A stretch of 9,734 bases of DNA from Actinoplanes liguriensis (GTDB lineage: Bacteria > Actinomycetota > Actinomycetes > Mycobacteriales > Micromonosporaceae), in NCBI GenBank assembly GCA_000715855.1, contig KL571251.1:52310-62043 (forward strand). Reading direction: 5' to 3'. The notes under the pieces were generated by a model. It searched no databases. It had not been told where the DNA came from and saw nothing but the letters and a program-made list of their open reading frames with translations. Below, piece after piece: positions 1 to 6,430 of the stretch (position 1 is the first letter of the stretch; each line of letters opens with the position of its first letter). The position numbers were made by a program, and so were the translations under genes.

Positions 1-2
1 AG

Positions 3-21
3 AGATGTGTATAAGAGACAG
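3..21 (+). other. Tn5/Nextera mosaic-end adapter remnant
   Basis: The 19 bases AGATGTGTATAAGAGACAG are exactly the hyperactive Tn5 transposase mosaic end used in tagmentation libraries. They sit at the very start of the window and interrupt the hemB reading frame, so they are vector/adapter sequence left in the assembly and not genomic. Translated, they give the artefact peptide MCIRDR. Confidence 0.97.
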
Positions 22-653
22 GCCTCACGGAACGGCCCGTAGAACGCGCCCGCGTACTTGGCGGCGTAGGCCAGCACCGAGACGTCCTGGTAGCCGGCCC
101 GGTCGAGCGCTTTGCGGATCACGCCGATCTGGCCGTCCATCATCCCGGACGGGCCGACCACGTGCGCGCCGGCCGCGGCCTGGGCGACCGCCATCTCGGC
201 GTAGATCTCCAGGGTGGCGTCGTTGTCGACGGAGCCGTCCGGGGCGAGCACACCGCAGTGCCCGTGCGAGGTGAACTCGTCCAGGCAGAGGTCGCCCATG
301 ATCACGGTGGCGTCGCCGACCTCGCTGACCAGGTCGCGGAGGCCGACGTTGAGGATGCCGTCCGGGTCGAGGCCGGCCGAGCCGGTCTCGTCCTTGTTCG
401 TGTTCTCCGGCACGCCGAACAGCATCAGGCCGCCGATGCCGGCGCTGACCGCCTCGTGCGCGACCTTGCGGAGTGACTCGCGGGAGTGCTGGACGACCCC
501 GGGCAGGGAGCTGATCGGGCGTGGCTCGCTCAGCCCCTCCTTGAGGAAGAGCGGCAGGATCAGCTCGGCCGGGGCGAGGCGGGTCTCCTCGACGAGGCGG
601 CGGATCGCCGGGGTGCGCCGGAGACGGCGCGGGCGGATGTCAGGGAAGGACAT
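22..653 (-). CDS. hemB: Delta-aminolevulinic acid dehydratase (porphobilinogen synthase), 3'-truncated
   Basis: This enzyme condenses two 5-aminolevulinate molecules into porphobilinogen in the cytoplasm, the step before HemC. The first 210 residues are present, of roughly 325 usual; the rest is lost at the adapter junction. Start is ATG at 653 ([10 protein letters not shown]), with GGAGG six bases upstream. Visible family motifs are the metal-site stretch [15 protein letters not shown] (residues 120-134), [12 protein letters not shown] (166-177) and [15 protein letters not shown] (196-210), in which Lys199 is the first of the two Schiff-base lysines. The second lysine lies in the missing part. 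At the metal site the three-cysteine zinc set of the E. coli enzyme is Cys123-Asp125-Cys133, so one ligand is Asp. The gene follows cobA-hemD on the same strand after 65 bases that contain a strong palindrome. Confidence 0.95.
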
Positions 654-659
654 CTGTGG

Positions 660-664
660 CCTCC
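660..664 (-). promoter_or_regulatory. Shine-Dalgarno of hemB
   Basis: GGAGG on the minus strand, with a six-base spacer to the ATG at 653. It supports MSFPDIRP as the true N-terminus. Confidence 0.8.
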
Positions 665-671
665 AAAGGAA

Positions 672-701
672 GAACGCGCCGGGGACGTCCCCGGCGCGTT
701 C
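672..701 (-). terminator. Perfect 30-bp palindrome between hemD and hemB, probable (partial) terminator
   Basis: The half-site GAACGCGCCGGGGAC is followed immediately by its exact reverse complement. The RNA would form a stem of about 13 bp with a minimal loop. On the minus strand the stem is followed by TTCCTTTGG, a broken T-rich tract, 18 bases after the hemD stop. This fits a Rho-independent terminator or attenuator that limits read-through from rex-hemACD into hemB. A protein-binding operator for hemB is the alternative reading. Confidence 0.65.
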
Positions 702-718
702 AGGCGTTCAAAGCGACA

Positions 719-2305
719 TCAGCGGAAGCGCAGGGCCGTCGGGCCCTGGACCTTCGAGCCGCGGCGCTGCTTGGCGGGCATCGCCGCCAGCTTCTCGCGC
801 AGCTCCAGGGCGTACTCGGCGAGCGCCTCGACCAGGTCCGGCACCGAGGCGTTCTGCGGCTGGGTGTCCACCCGCAGGCCGAACTCGATCGCGGTCTCGG
901 CGGTCTTCGGGCCGATCACCGCGACGACCGTACGGGCGTGCGGCTTGCCGGCGATGCCGACCAGGTTCCGGACCGTCGACGACGAGGTGAAGAGCACCGC
1001 GTCGAAGCCGCCCGACTTGATCGCGTCGCGGATCTCGGCCGGCGGCGGCGCGGCCCGCACCGTCCGGTACGCGGTCACGTCGTCCACCTCCCAGCCCCGC
1101 TCGATCAGGCCGGCCGCGAGGGTCTCGGTCGCGATGTCGGCGCGGGGCAGCAGCACCCGGCCGACCGGGTCGAGGATCTCGTCGTGCGGTGAGAACTCGG
1201 CCAGCAGGCCCTCGCTGGACTGCTCGCCGGCCGGGATCATCTCCGGCTGGATGCCGAACGCGCGTACCGCCTCGGCGGTGGCCTCACCGATGCAGGCGAT
1301 CTTCACGCCGCCGAAGTGGCGGGCGTCCAGGCCGTGCTCGGCGAACTTCTCCCAGACCGCGCGGACCGCGTTGACCGAGGTGAAGACGACCCAGGCGTAC
1401 CGGCCGTCGACCAGGCCCTTGACGGCCCGCTCCATCTGCGCCGGGGTACGCGGCGGCTCGACCGCGATGGTCGGCACCTCGCACGGGATGGCGCCGTACG
1501 CCCGCAGCCGCGCGCTCATCGCCCCGGCCTGCTCCTTGGTCCGCGGGACCAGGACCTTCCAGCCGTACAGCGGGCGGTTCTCCCACCAGCTCAGCGCGTC
1601 GCGCTCGCCGACCTCGGCGCCGACCGTCAGCACGACCCGCCCGGTGAAGCCGAGCGCGGCGGCGACGAAGCTGTCGACCGTCGAGGTGGTGGTGTACTGC
1701 GTCTCGCCGGTGCCGTCGCCGGTCACGCCGACCGGGACACCCGGCTCGACACCGGCCGCGAGCAGCCCGTCCCGGACCGCGGCGAGGTCGCCGGCGTCCA
1801 CCGCGACGGCGAACGAGCCCTTCTGCGCCGCGCCGGCCAGCGCGTCGAAGTCCAGCGTGGTGACGTCGTCGACGTCGGCGGCGATGCGCACGCCGGGCAG
1901 CGGCACACCGGCGTACGCGGCGACGCCTTCGGCCTGCCCGATGCCCGGGATCACCTCGAAGTGCACCGCGGTACGTGCGACCGCCTGCACCTCCTTGACG
2001 ACGGACTCGTGGCCGAACGGGTCACCGGCCACCAGGTGCACGGCGGACAGGCCGGACTTGGCGGCGGAGAGCAGCACCTTGGCCACGTCGCCGGGGGCGC
2101 CCTCGGCCGGGCTGAACTGGGCGTCGTCCTTGGCGTCCGCGCGAATCGCGGACAGCAGCGACTCGGGCACACCCCGGTCGTAGACCACCTGGTCGGCATC
2201 GGTCAGCGCGGCATAGGCGCGGCGGGTCAGCAGCTCCGGGTCGCCGGGTCCGGCGCCGATGAACGCGATGCGTCCGGCTGGCTTACGGGCGGTGCGGGTG
2301 GTCAT
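719..2305 (-). CDS. hemD: Bifunctional SUMT-like (uroporphyrinogen-III methyltransferase) domain / uroporphyrinogen-III synthase fusion
   Basis: A 528-residue two-domain protein. Residues 10-230 resemble S-adenosylmethionine uroporphyrinogen-III methyltransferase: AFIGAGPGDPELLTRRA (14-30), GDPF (94-97), VIPGI (118-122) and AYAGVPL (130-136). Residues 247-500 are HemD, which closes and inverts ring D of hydroxymethylbilane to uroporphyrinogen III: WKVLVPRTKEQAG, VVFTSVNAVRAVWEKF, LLPRADIATETLA, TAYRTV, FTSSSTVRNLV. The fused form with a long HemD half is typical of Actinobacteria. The methyltransferase half lacks the usual GGDPFxFGRGxEE continuation, so its activity is doubtful. The start is ATG at 2305, overlapping the hemC stop as ATGA and preceded by GGGGAG six bases upstream. 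A longer in-frame extension to 2656 is antisense-style junk inside hemC and is rejected. The C-terminal tail is basic. Confidence 0.93.
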   Translation of the reverse strand: MTTRTARKPAGRIAFIGAGPGDPELLTRRAYAALTDADQVVYDRGVPESLLSAIRADAKDDAQFSPAEGAPGDVAKVLLSAAKSGLSAVHLVAGDPFGHESVVKEVQAVARTAVHFEVIPGIGQAEGVAAYAGVPLPGVRIAADVDDVTTLDFDALAGAAQKGSFAVAVDAGDLAAVRDGLLAAGVEPGVPVGVTGDGTGETQYTTTSTVDSFVAAALGFTGRVVLTVGAEVGERDALSWWENRPLYGWKVLVPRTKEQAGAMSARLRAYGAIPCEVPTIAVEPPRTPAQMERAVKGLVDGRYAWVVFTSVNAVRAVWEKFAEHGLDARHFGGVKIACIGEATAEAVRAFGIQPEMIPAGEQSSEGLLAEFSPHDEILDPVGRVLLPRADIATETLAAGLIERGWEVDDVTAYRTVRAAPPPAEIRDAIKSGGFDAVLFTSSSTVRNLVGIAGKPHARTVVAVIGPKTAETAIEFGLRVDTQPQNASVPDLVEALAEYALELREKLAAMPAKQRRGSKVQGPTALRFR

Positions 2306-3264
2306 TCTGTGCTCCCCATCAGGGTATCGGCGCCGGCGTCGAGGAGATCGGCGGCGAGTGCCTTGCCGATCTCCGCCGCGCCGGCGGGCGTTCCGGTGCG
2401 CGACAGCCGGATGGCTCGAACCCCATCCGGGCTGATCACCGCACCGCGCAGGTGAATCATCTCCTCGCCGCGCCCGTCCCCGTGGGCCGAGCCGGCATGC
2501 CTGCCCCGGACGAGGCGGGCATAAGCGGCGACCGGGGCGGCACACCCGGCCTCCAGCGTGGCCAGCAACGCCCGTTCCGCCAGCACGGCGGCACGGGTCG
2601 GTGCGTGGTCGAGCGCGGCCAGCAGCTCGACCAGGTCGGTGTTGCCGGACCGGCACTCGACCGCCAGCGCACCCTGGGCAGGGGCGGGCAGCATGAGCAT
2701 CGGGTCCAGCGTCTCGGTGATCTCGGCGGTCCGGCCGATGCGGGCGATCCCGGCCCGGGCCAGGACGACCGCGTCAAGGTCGGCCTCGGCGCCGAGAACG
2801 CGCGAGATGCGGGTGTCGATGTTGCCTCGGATCGGCGTGAGCTGCAACTCCAGGCCCAGCGACCGGAGCTGTGCGATGCGCCGCACCGCGCCGGTGCCGA
2901 TCGCCGCTCCGGGCGGCAGGTCGGCGAGGGTACGCCCGTCCCGCGCCACGAGAGCGTCCCGCGGGTCCTCCCGGCGGGGCACGGCGGCGATCGCCAGGCG
3001 GGGGTGCTCGGCGGTCGGCAGGTCCTTGTACGAGTGCACCGCGAAGTCGATCTCGTCGGCCAGCAGCGCGTCCCGCAGCGCGGAGACGAACACGCCGACG
3101 CCGAGCTGGGCGACCGGAGCGGAGGACGTGTCACCGGGTGTGACGATACGAACCAGCTCGACGGCACGGCCCGTGGCCGCGGTCAGCTCGTCGGCGACCG
3201 TCTGCGACTGGGTGAGCGCGAGCCTGCTTCCCCGGGTCCCGAGGCGCAGCGGCTTCGTCGTCAC
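2302..3264 (-). CDS. hemC: Hydroxymethylbilane synthase (porphobilinogen deaminase)
   Basis: Cytoplasmic enzyme that polymerises four porphobilinogens to hydroxymethylbilane, the substrate of HemD encoded next. It has 320 residues, the normal family length. Motifs in order: LRLGTRGSRLALTQSQ (6-21), HSYKDLP (77-83, with catalytic Asp81), GTGAVRR (123-129), RGNIDTR (146-152), LPAPAQGALAVE (192-203) and ATLEAGCAAPVAAYA (235-249), in which Cys241 carries the dipyrromethane cofactor. The start is GTG at 3264, with GGAGG six bases upstream. This GTG overlaps the TGA of the restored hemA frame (GTGA), and the hemC TGA overlaps the hemD ATG (ATGA), which indicates translational coupling. No damage is seen in this gene. 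Confidence 0.97.
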   Translation of the reverse strand: MTTKPLRLGTRGSRLALTQSQTVADELTAATGRAVELVRIVTPGDTSSAPVAQLGVGVFVSALRDALLADEIDFAVHSYKDLPTAEHPRLAIAAVPRREDPRDALVARDGRTLADLPPGAAIGTGAVRRIAQLRSLGLELQLTPIRGNIDTRISRVLGAEADLDAVVLARAGIARIGRTAEITETLDPMLMLPAPAQGALAVECRSGNTDLVELLAALDHAPTRAAVLAERALLATLEAGCAAPVAAYARLVRGRHAGSAHGDGRGEEMIHLRGAVISPDGVRAIRLSRTGTPAGAAEIGKALAADLLDAGADTLMGSTE

Positions 3265-4560
3265 GCTCTACCTCCGATCGTGGGCACTTCGTCAGCGTGT
3301 GTGGCCAGGGGGACGTCCAGGTCGAACAACTCGCGGAGCAGCGCGGCGTACTGATCGCCACCCGGCTCGGCGGCCAGCTGCCGCACCCGCACGGTCGGCG
3401 AGTGCAGGATCTGCTGGACGACCCGGTGCAGGGTACGGGAAACGTCGGCCCGCTGCTCCTCGGTGAATTCCGGGCGCCGACCGAGGAGCTTGCGCATCTC
3501 GGCCGAGACGACCTCCTCCGCGCGGGTGCGCAGGGCGGCCACGGTCGGCGCGATCTCCGCCCCGCGCATCCAGCCGAGGAAGTTCTCCACCTCGCCGGCG
3601 ACGATCTGCTCGACCGCGGCGGTCTCGGCGGCGGCCGGCGCGGGCCAGCCCGTCGATGTCGACCACGATCAGGCCGGGCAGGCCGGCGGCGTCCGGGGCG
3701 ACGTCGCGCGGCACCGCGAGGTCGAGCACGATCAGCGGGTTCGGCGAGGTCCGGGCGGCGAGCGCGGTGCTCAGCCTGTCCCGGGTCAGCACCGGCTGGG
3801 TGGACGCGGTCGCGCTGACGACGATGTCCACCTCGCTGAGCGCGCGTTCCAGGTCCTCGATCGGGACGGCGGTCGCGCCGTACGCCTCGGCCAGCCGTTC
3901 CGCCCGGTCGGCGCTGCGGTTGGTGATCCGCAGCGGGCCGACTCCGGTCCGGGTGAGCGTGGCGATGGACAGCGCGCCCATCGCGCCGGCCCCAACGACC
4001 AGCGCGGATCGCCCGGTCAGGTCGCCACCGAGGTGCTCGGCGGCGACGTCGAGGGCGGCGGTGACGACGCTCTGGCCGGCCTTGTCGATGCCGGTCTCGG
4101 CGTGCGCGCGCTTGCCGACCCGCAGCGCCTGCTGCATCAGCTCGTGCAGCAGCCGCCCGAGGGTGTCGGACTCGGTGGCCGAGTGGTACGCGTTCCGGAG
4201 CTGCCCCAGGATCTGCGCCTCACCGATGACCATCGAGTCGAGGCCGGACGAGACCTGGAACGAGTGCCGGACCGCGGCCTCGCCGTAGTGCACGTAGAGG
4301 TGGCCGGCGAGCTCGTTGGCCGGGATGCCGGAGTGCTGGGCGAACACGTTGCAGATGTCACCGAGGCCGCCGTGGAAGCCGCTGACCGCGGCGTACACCT
4401 CGACCCGGTTGCACGTGGAGACGACCACGGCTTCGCTCACGTACGGCTGAGCGACGAGTTTCTGCAGGATCGCCGGGACCTCGGTCTCGGGGATGGTGAG
4501 CCGTTCCAGTACGGCGACGTCGGCGGTGCGGTAGGACGCACCGATGCTGAGGAGATTCAC
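3261..4560 (-). CDS. hemA: Glutamyl-tRNA reductase, interrupted by a frameshift
   Basis: GluTR reduces glutamyl-tRNA(Glu) to glutamate-1-semialdehyde with NADPH, the first committed step of C5 tetrapyrrole synthesis. The first 309 residues are intact: MNLLSIGASYRTADVAVLER, STCNRVEVYAA with catalytic Cys50, GLDSMVIGEAQILGQ (106-120), the Rossmann motif VVGAGAMG (188-195), and VLDLAVPRDV (278-287). After VVDIDGLARAG the frame turns to Arg-rich nonsense ending at 3292. The true continuation, AAETAAVEQIVAGEVENFLGW and the dimerisation domain, is in the next frame from about 3632 to the TGA at 3261-3263. Removing one base near 3633 gives about 432 residues, normal for actinobacteria. Start is GTG at 4560, overlapping the rex stop (GTGA), with AGGAGG ten bases upstream. 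The restored stop overlaps the hemC GTG, so the downstream frame is the functional one. Confidence 0.93.
3627..3645 (-). other. Frameshift site in hemA
   Basis: On the minus strand the stretch GCCCGCGCCGGCCGCCGCC is where the hemA frame is lost. Upstream reading gives LARAG and then Arg-rich sequence. Shifting by one base (one extra C, or two missing bases) gives AAETAAVEQIVAGEV, with GC-rich third positions restored. The stretch is a GC-rich CGG/CCG repeat, prone to sequencing and assembly error. Confidence 0.85.
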
Positions 4561-5297
4561 GACCCGACTGCCTCCTGGTCACCCGCGGTGTCGCTGCTTC
4601 CGCCGGGAAGGGCGGTCAGGGACGCCTTGCGGTGTTCATGGAAAGAGAGGATCTGCAACTCGATGGCGAGATCCACCTTGCGCACATCGACGTTCGGAGG
4701 AACCGACAGCACGCATGGCGCAAAGTTCAAGATGCTTGTCACACCGACGGCGACCAGCAGGTCCGCCACGTTCTGTGCGGCGGTGGGCGGGGTGGCGATG
4801 ACGCCGATCGCGATCGACTCCTCGGCGGCGATCGCCTCCAGGTCGGAGATGTGGCGTACCGCCATGCCGTTTATCACTTCGCCGACCTTGTTGTGGTCGG
4901 CGTCGAAGAGCGCGACGACCCGGAAGCCACGGCTGGCGAACCCGGCGTAACCGGCGAGCGCGTGCCCGAGGTTGCCGACGCCGACCACACAGACCGCGCG
5001 GCTCTTGTCCAGGCCCAGGATGTACTCGATCTGGTCGACCAGCAGGGCGACGTCGTAGCCGACGCCCCGGGTCCCGTACGACCCCAGATGTGAGAGATCC
5101 TTGCGGAGTTTCGCGGAGTTGACCCCGGCCGCAGCGGCCAGACCCTCGCTGGATACCGTTTCCGCACCGGCCTCGGCCAGATGATGGAGGGCACGCAAGT
5201 ATTCGGGCAGCCGAGCGATCGTCGCCTCCGGGAGTTCCGGGAACGCCGGGACGCTACCGGCTTCGCCGGGCGTGCTTCCGTGACGATGCTGACTCAT
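4557..5297 (-). CDS. rex: Redox-sensing transcriptional repressor Rex
   Basis: Rex dimers bind operator DNA when NADH is low and release it when NADH binds, derepressing respiration-linked genes. The protein has 246 residues. Residues 22-95 form the winged helix (LPEATIARLPEYLRAL, then SSEGLAAAAGVNSAKLRKDL and LGSYGTRGVGYDV). Residues 100-200 form the NAD(H)-binding Rossmann domain, with GVGNLG (106-111) and FDAD (131-134) at the end of the second strand. The C-terminal helix AIELQILSFHEHRKASL is the usual swap segment. I chose ATG at 5297 (MSQHRHG), preceded by GGAG four bases upstream. An in-frame ATG at 5426 would add 43 residues of His/Arg/Ser-rich sequence unlike Rex. Its stop overlaps the hemA GTG. 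A matching operator lies upstream, so autoregulation and control of hemACD are expected. Confidence 0.95.
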   Translation of the reverse strand: MSQHRHGSTPGEAGSVPAFPELPEATIARLPEYLRALHHLAEAGAETVSSEGLAAAAGVNSAKLRKDLSHLGSYGTRGVGYDVALLVDQIEYILGLDKSRAVCVVGVGNLGHALAGYAGFASRGFRVVALFDADHNKVGEVINGMAVRHISDLEAIAAEESIAIGVIATPPTAAQNVADLLVAVGVTSILNFAPCVLSVPPNVDVRKVDLAIELQILSFHEHRKASLTALPGGSSDTAGDQEAVGS

Positions 5298-5399
5298 CTG
5301 ACTCCGTGCCGACGAGGCGAACCTGCGGTGAGCCCGTCCTGTGCGATACCGGTGAAACCCTCGTGGGGCAGCTGTGGTAGCGGGGCTCGTCGGAGTCAC

Positions 5400-5428
5400 A
5401 CAGTAGGCGCTTGTGAAGGCGTGCACAA
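5400..5428 (-). promoter_or_regulatory. Candidate rex-hem operon promoter
   Basis: On the minus strand TTGTGC (5428-5423) and TACTGT (5405-5400) are separated by 17 bases. Each matches three of six consensus positions of the housekeeping -35/-10, including the key TTG and TA...T. The -35 lies inside the Rex operator, a sensible arrangement for repression. Start of transcription would fall near 5393, giving a leader of about 95 nt. This is pattern matching only. Confidence 0.4.
5411..5428. promoter_or_regulatory. Rex operator (ROP)
   Basis: TTGTGAAGGCGTGCACAA matches the established Rex consensus TTGTGAA-N4-TTCACAA at 13 of 14 conserved positions; only the first T-to-G step in the right arm differs (TGCACAA). 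It is 114-131 bp upstream of the rex ATG and is the only such site I see in the window. Family knowledge: Rex commonly represses its own rex-hem operon in actinomycetes. Confidence 0.85.
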
Positions 5429-5432
5429 ATCG

Positions 5433-5462
5433 CGATCTTGTCGGGACAATTGGACAAGATCG
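5433..5462. repeat. Inverted repeat with 10-bp arms beside the Rex operator
   Basis: CGATCTTGTC at 5433-5442 and its exact reverse complement GACAAGATCG at 5453-5462, with a ten-base spacer. Within it the core GGACAA occurs twice in direct orientation at 8-base spacing (5444-5449 and 5452-5457). It lies four bases from the Rex operator. It could be a second operator, or the terminator of the upstream HAD gene read leftwards, although the run after the stem is only a short TTTG. Confidence 0.6.
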
Positions 5463-5529
5463 ACTCGACTGTGTTAGCCGAGCCGACCTGTCGAGTATTA
5501 CGTGCGATACCCCACCAGGGCCAATCGAC

Positions 5530-6171
5530 TCAGAGTGACATTGCCAGCTTCACCGCTTCGACGAGCGAGTCCGCCACCGTACGGCCCGATTCGCGCAATC
5601 TCACGGGATCGGTGAAGCCGCCGGTGTAGAGGACCGAACCGGCCCCGACCGAGTCGGCCGCGTACGCGTCGTCGAGCGAGTCGCCGATCAGCACCACGTC
5701 GCTCCCGGCGATGCCCAGCCCCTCCAGGTGCCGCGCCAGATGTCCGGCCTTCAGGTCGCCGCCCACCTCGGTGCGCAGCCCGTCGATCCTGGTGAACACG
5801 CCGGCCAGCCCGTACGTCTCCACGGCCGGCACCAGCTCGTTGTGGAACCACATGGAGAGCAGCGACTGCGTGCCCGGCCAGGTCTTGATCGCGGTCATCG
5901 CGTCGGCCGCCAGCGTGATGTCGGTCAGACCCAGGCGGTACGCGTCGTGGAAGATCCGGTCCAGCCGGCCGAACTCCTCGTCGTCCACCGCCCGGCCGAG
6001 CATCTCCGCGTAGAACTCGGCGACCGGGCGCCGGAACGCCCGCCGGTGCTCGTCCGCCTCGACCGAGCGTCCGCCGACCGTGGCGAAGGCCTCGTTGGTC
6101 GATGACACGACCAGGTGAAGATCGTCGAGAAGGGTTCCGTTCCAGTCCCAGACCAGGTGCTTTGCTGTCAC
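5530..6171 (-). CDS. HAD-superfamily hydrolase (phosphoglycolate-phosphatase-like)
   Basis: Probable cytosolic phosphatase; the substrate cannot be read from the sequence. 213 residues. Motif I is HLVWDWNGTLLDD (residues 5-17): nucleophile Asp9 is present, but the usual general acid Asp two residues later is Asn (DxN), a variant common in a group of actinobacterial HAD proteins. A helical cap domain follows (about 20-90). The motif III lysine lies in GGDLKAGHLARHL, and motif IV is VVLIGDSLDDAYAADSVGA with GDSxxD. The start is GTG at 6171, only ten bases after the glutaredoxin stop. No Shine-Dalgarno is visible before it (the strand reads TTCCCTCCG), so re-initiation after the upstream gene is likely. 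It is the last gene of a three-gene set; the rex promoter follows. Confidence 0.85.
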   Translation of the reverse strand: MTAKHLVWDWNGTLLDDLHLVVSSTNEAFATVGGRSVEADEHRRAFRRPVAEFYAEMLGRAVDDEEFGRLDRIFHDAYRLGLTDITLAADAMTAIKTWPGTQSLLSMWFHNELVPAVETYGLAGVFTRIDGLRTEVGGDLKAGHLARHLEGLGIAGSDVVLIGDSLDDAYAADSVGAGSVLYTGGFTDPVRLRESGRTVADSLVEAVKLAMSL

Positions 6172-6181
6172 CGGAGGGAAT

Positions 6182-6430
6182 TTACAGGTGCGGTTCGCCC
6201 GGCTGTCGAGCCAAATCCCGGATCAGTCGAGCCTCCTCGACCCGCCAGTACCCGTGCTCCTTGCCGTCCAGCAGGATCACCGGCACCCGATCGTCGTAGT
6301 CGCGCTGCAACTCGACCGACGAGTCCACGTCCACCCGGGTCCACTCGCCGGGCGCGATCCGCTCCAGCGCCTGCTCGGCCACCTCGCACAGGTGGCAGCC
6401 GTCCCGGCTGATCAACGTGACACGGGTCAT
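6182..6430 (-). CDS. Glutaredoxin-family (thioredoxin-fold, DUF836-like) small protein
   Basis: 82 residues: a single compact thioredoxin fold. The redox motif is CHLC (Cys12-His-Leu-Cys15) in TLISRDGCHLCEVAEQAL, directly after the first strand, and the cis-Pro is in RVPVILLDGKEHGYWRV. This fits the small glutaredoxin-like family found beside hemA or HAD genes in actinomycetes, probably a cytosolic dithiol oxidoreductase; its partner is unknown. The ATG at 6430 overlaps the stop of the AMP-ligase gene as ATGA, and GAGGGAG lies four bases upstream. The stop is ten bases before the HAD start. The position, one cassette away from a redox repressor, is suggestive only. Confidence 0.88.
   Translation of the reverse strand: MTRVTLISRDGCHLCEVAEQALERIAPGEWTRVDVDSSVELQRDYDDRVPVILLDGKEHGYWRVEEARLIRDLARQPGEPHL

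Noticed and set aside
214..2455. Long plus-strand open frames (214-990, 486-2183, 1316-2455) opposite the hem genes
   Set aside because: Arg/Pro/Ala/Ser-rich translations without family motifs, antisense to clear hemB, hemD and hemC; typical of high-GC DNA.
2306..2656. N-terminal extension of the HemD fusion to 2656
   Set aside because: 117 residues of Arg-rich sequence lying inside hemC in another frame. ATG 2305 has a Shine-Dalgarno and the ATGA overlap.
3627..3645. Programmed ribosomal frameshifting in hemA
   Set aside because: No slippery heptamer or following stem that I can see; GluTR is not known to use frameshifting.
5298..5426. Upstream ATG of rex at 5426
   Set aside because: It would place the Rex operator and the promoter inside or at the coding region, and the added residues do not resemble Rex.
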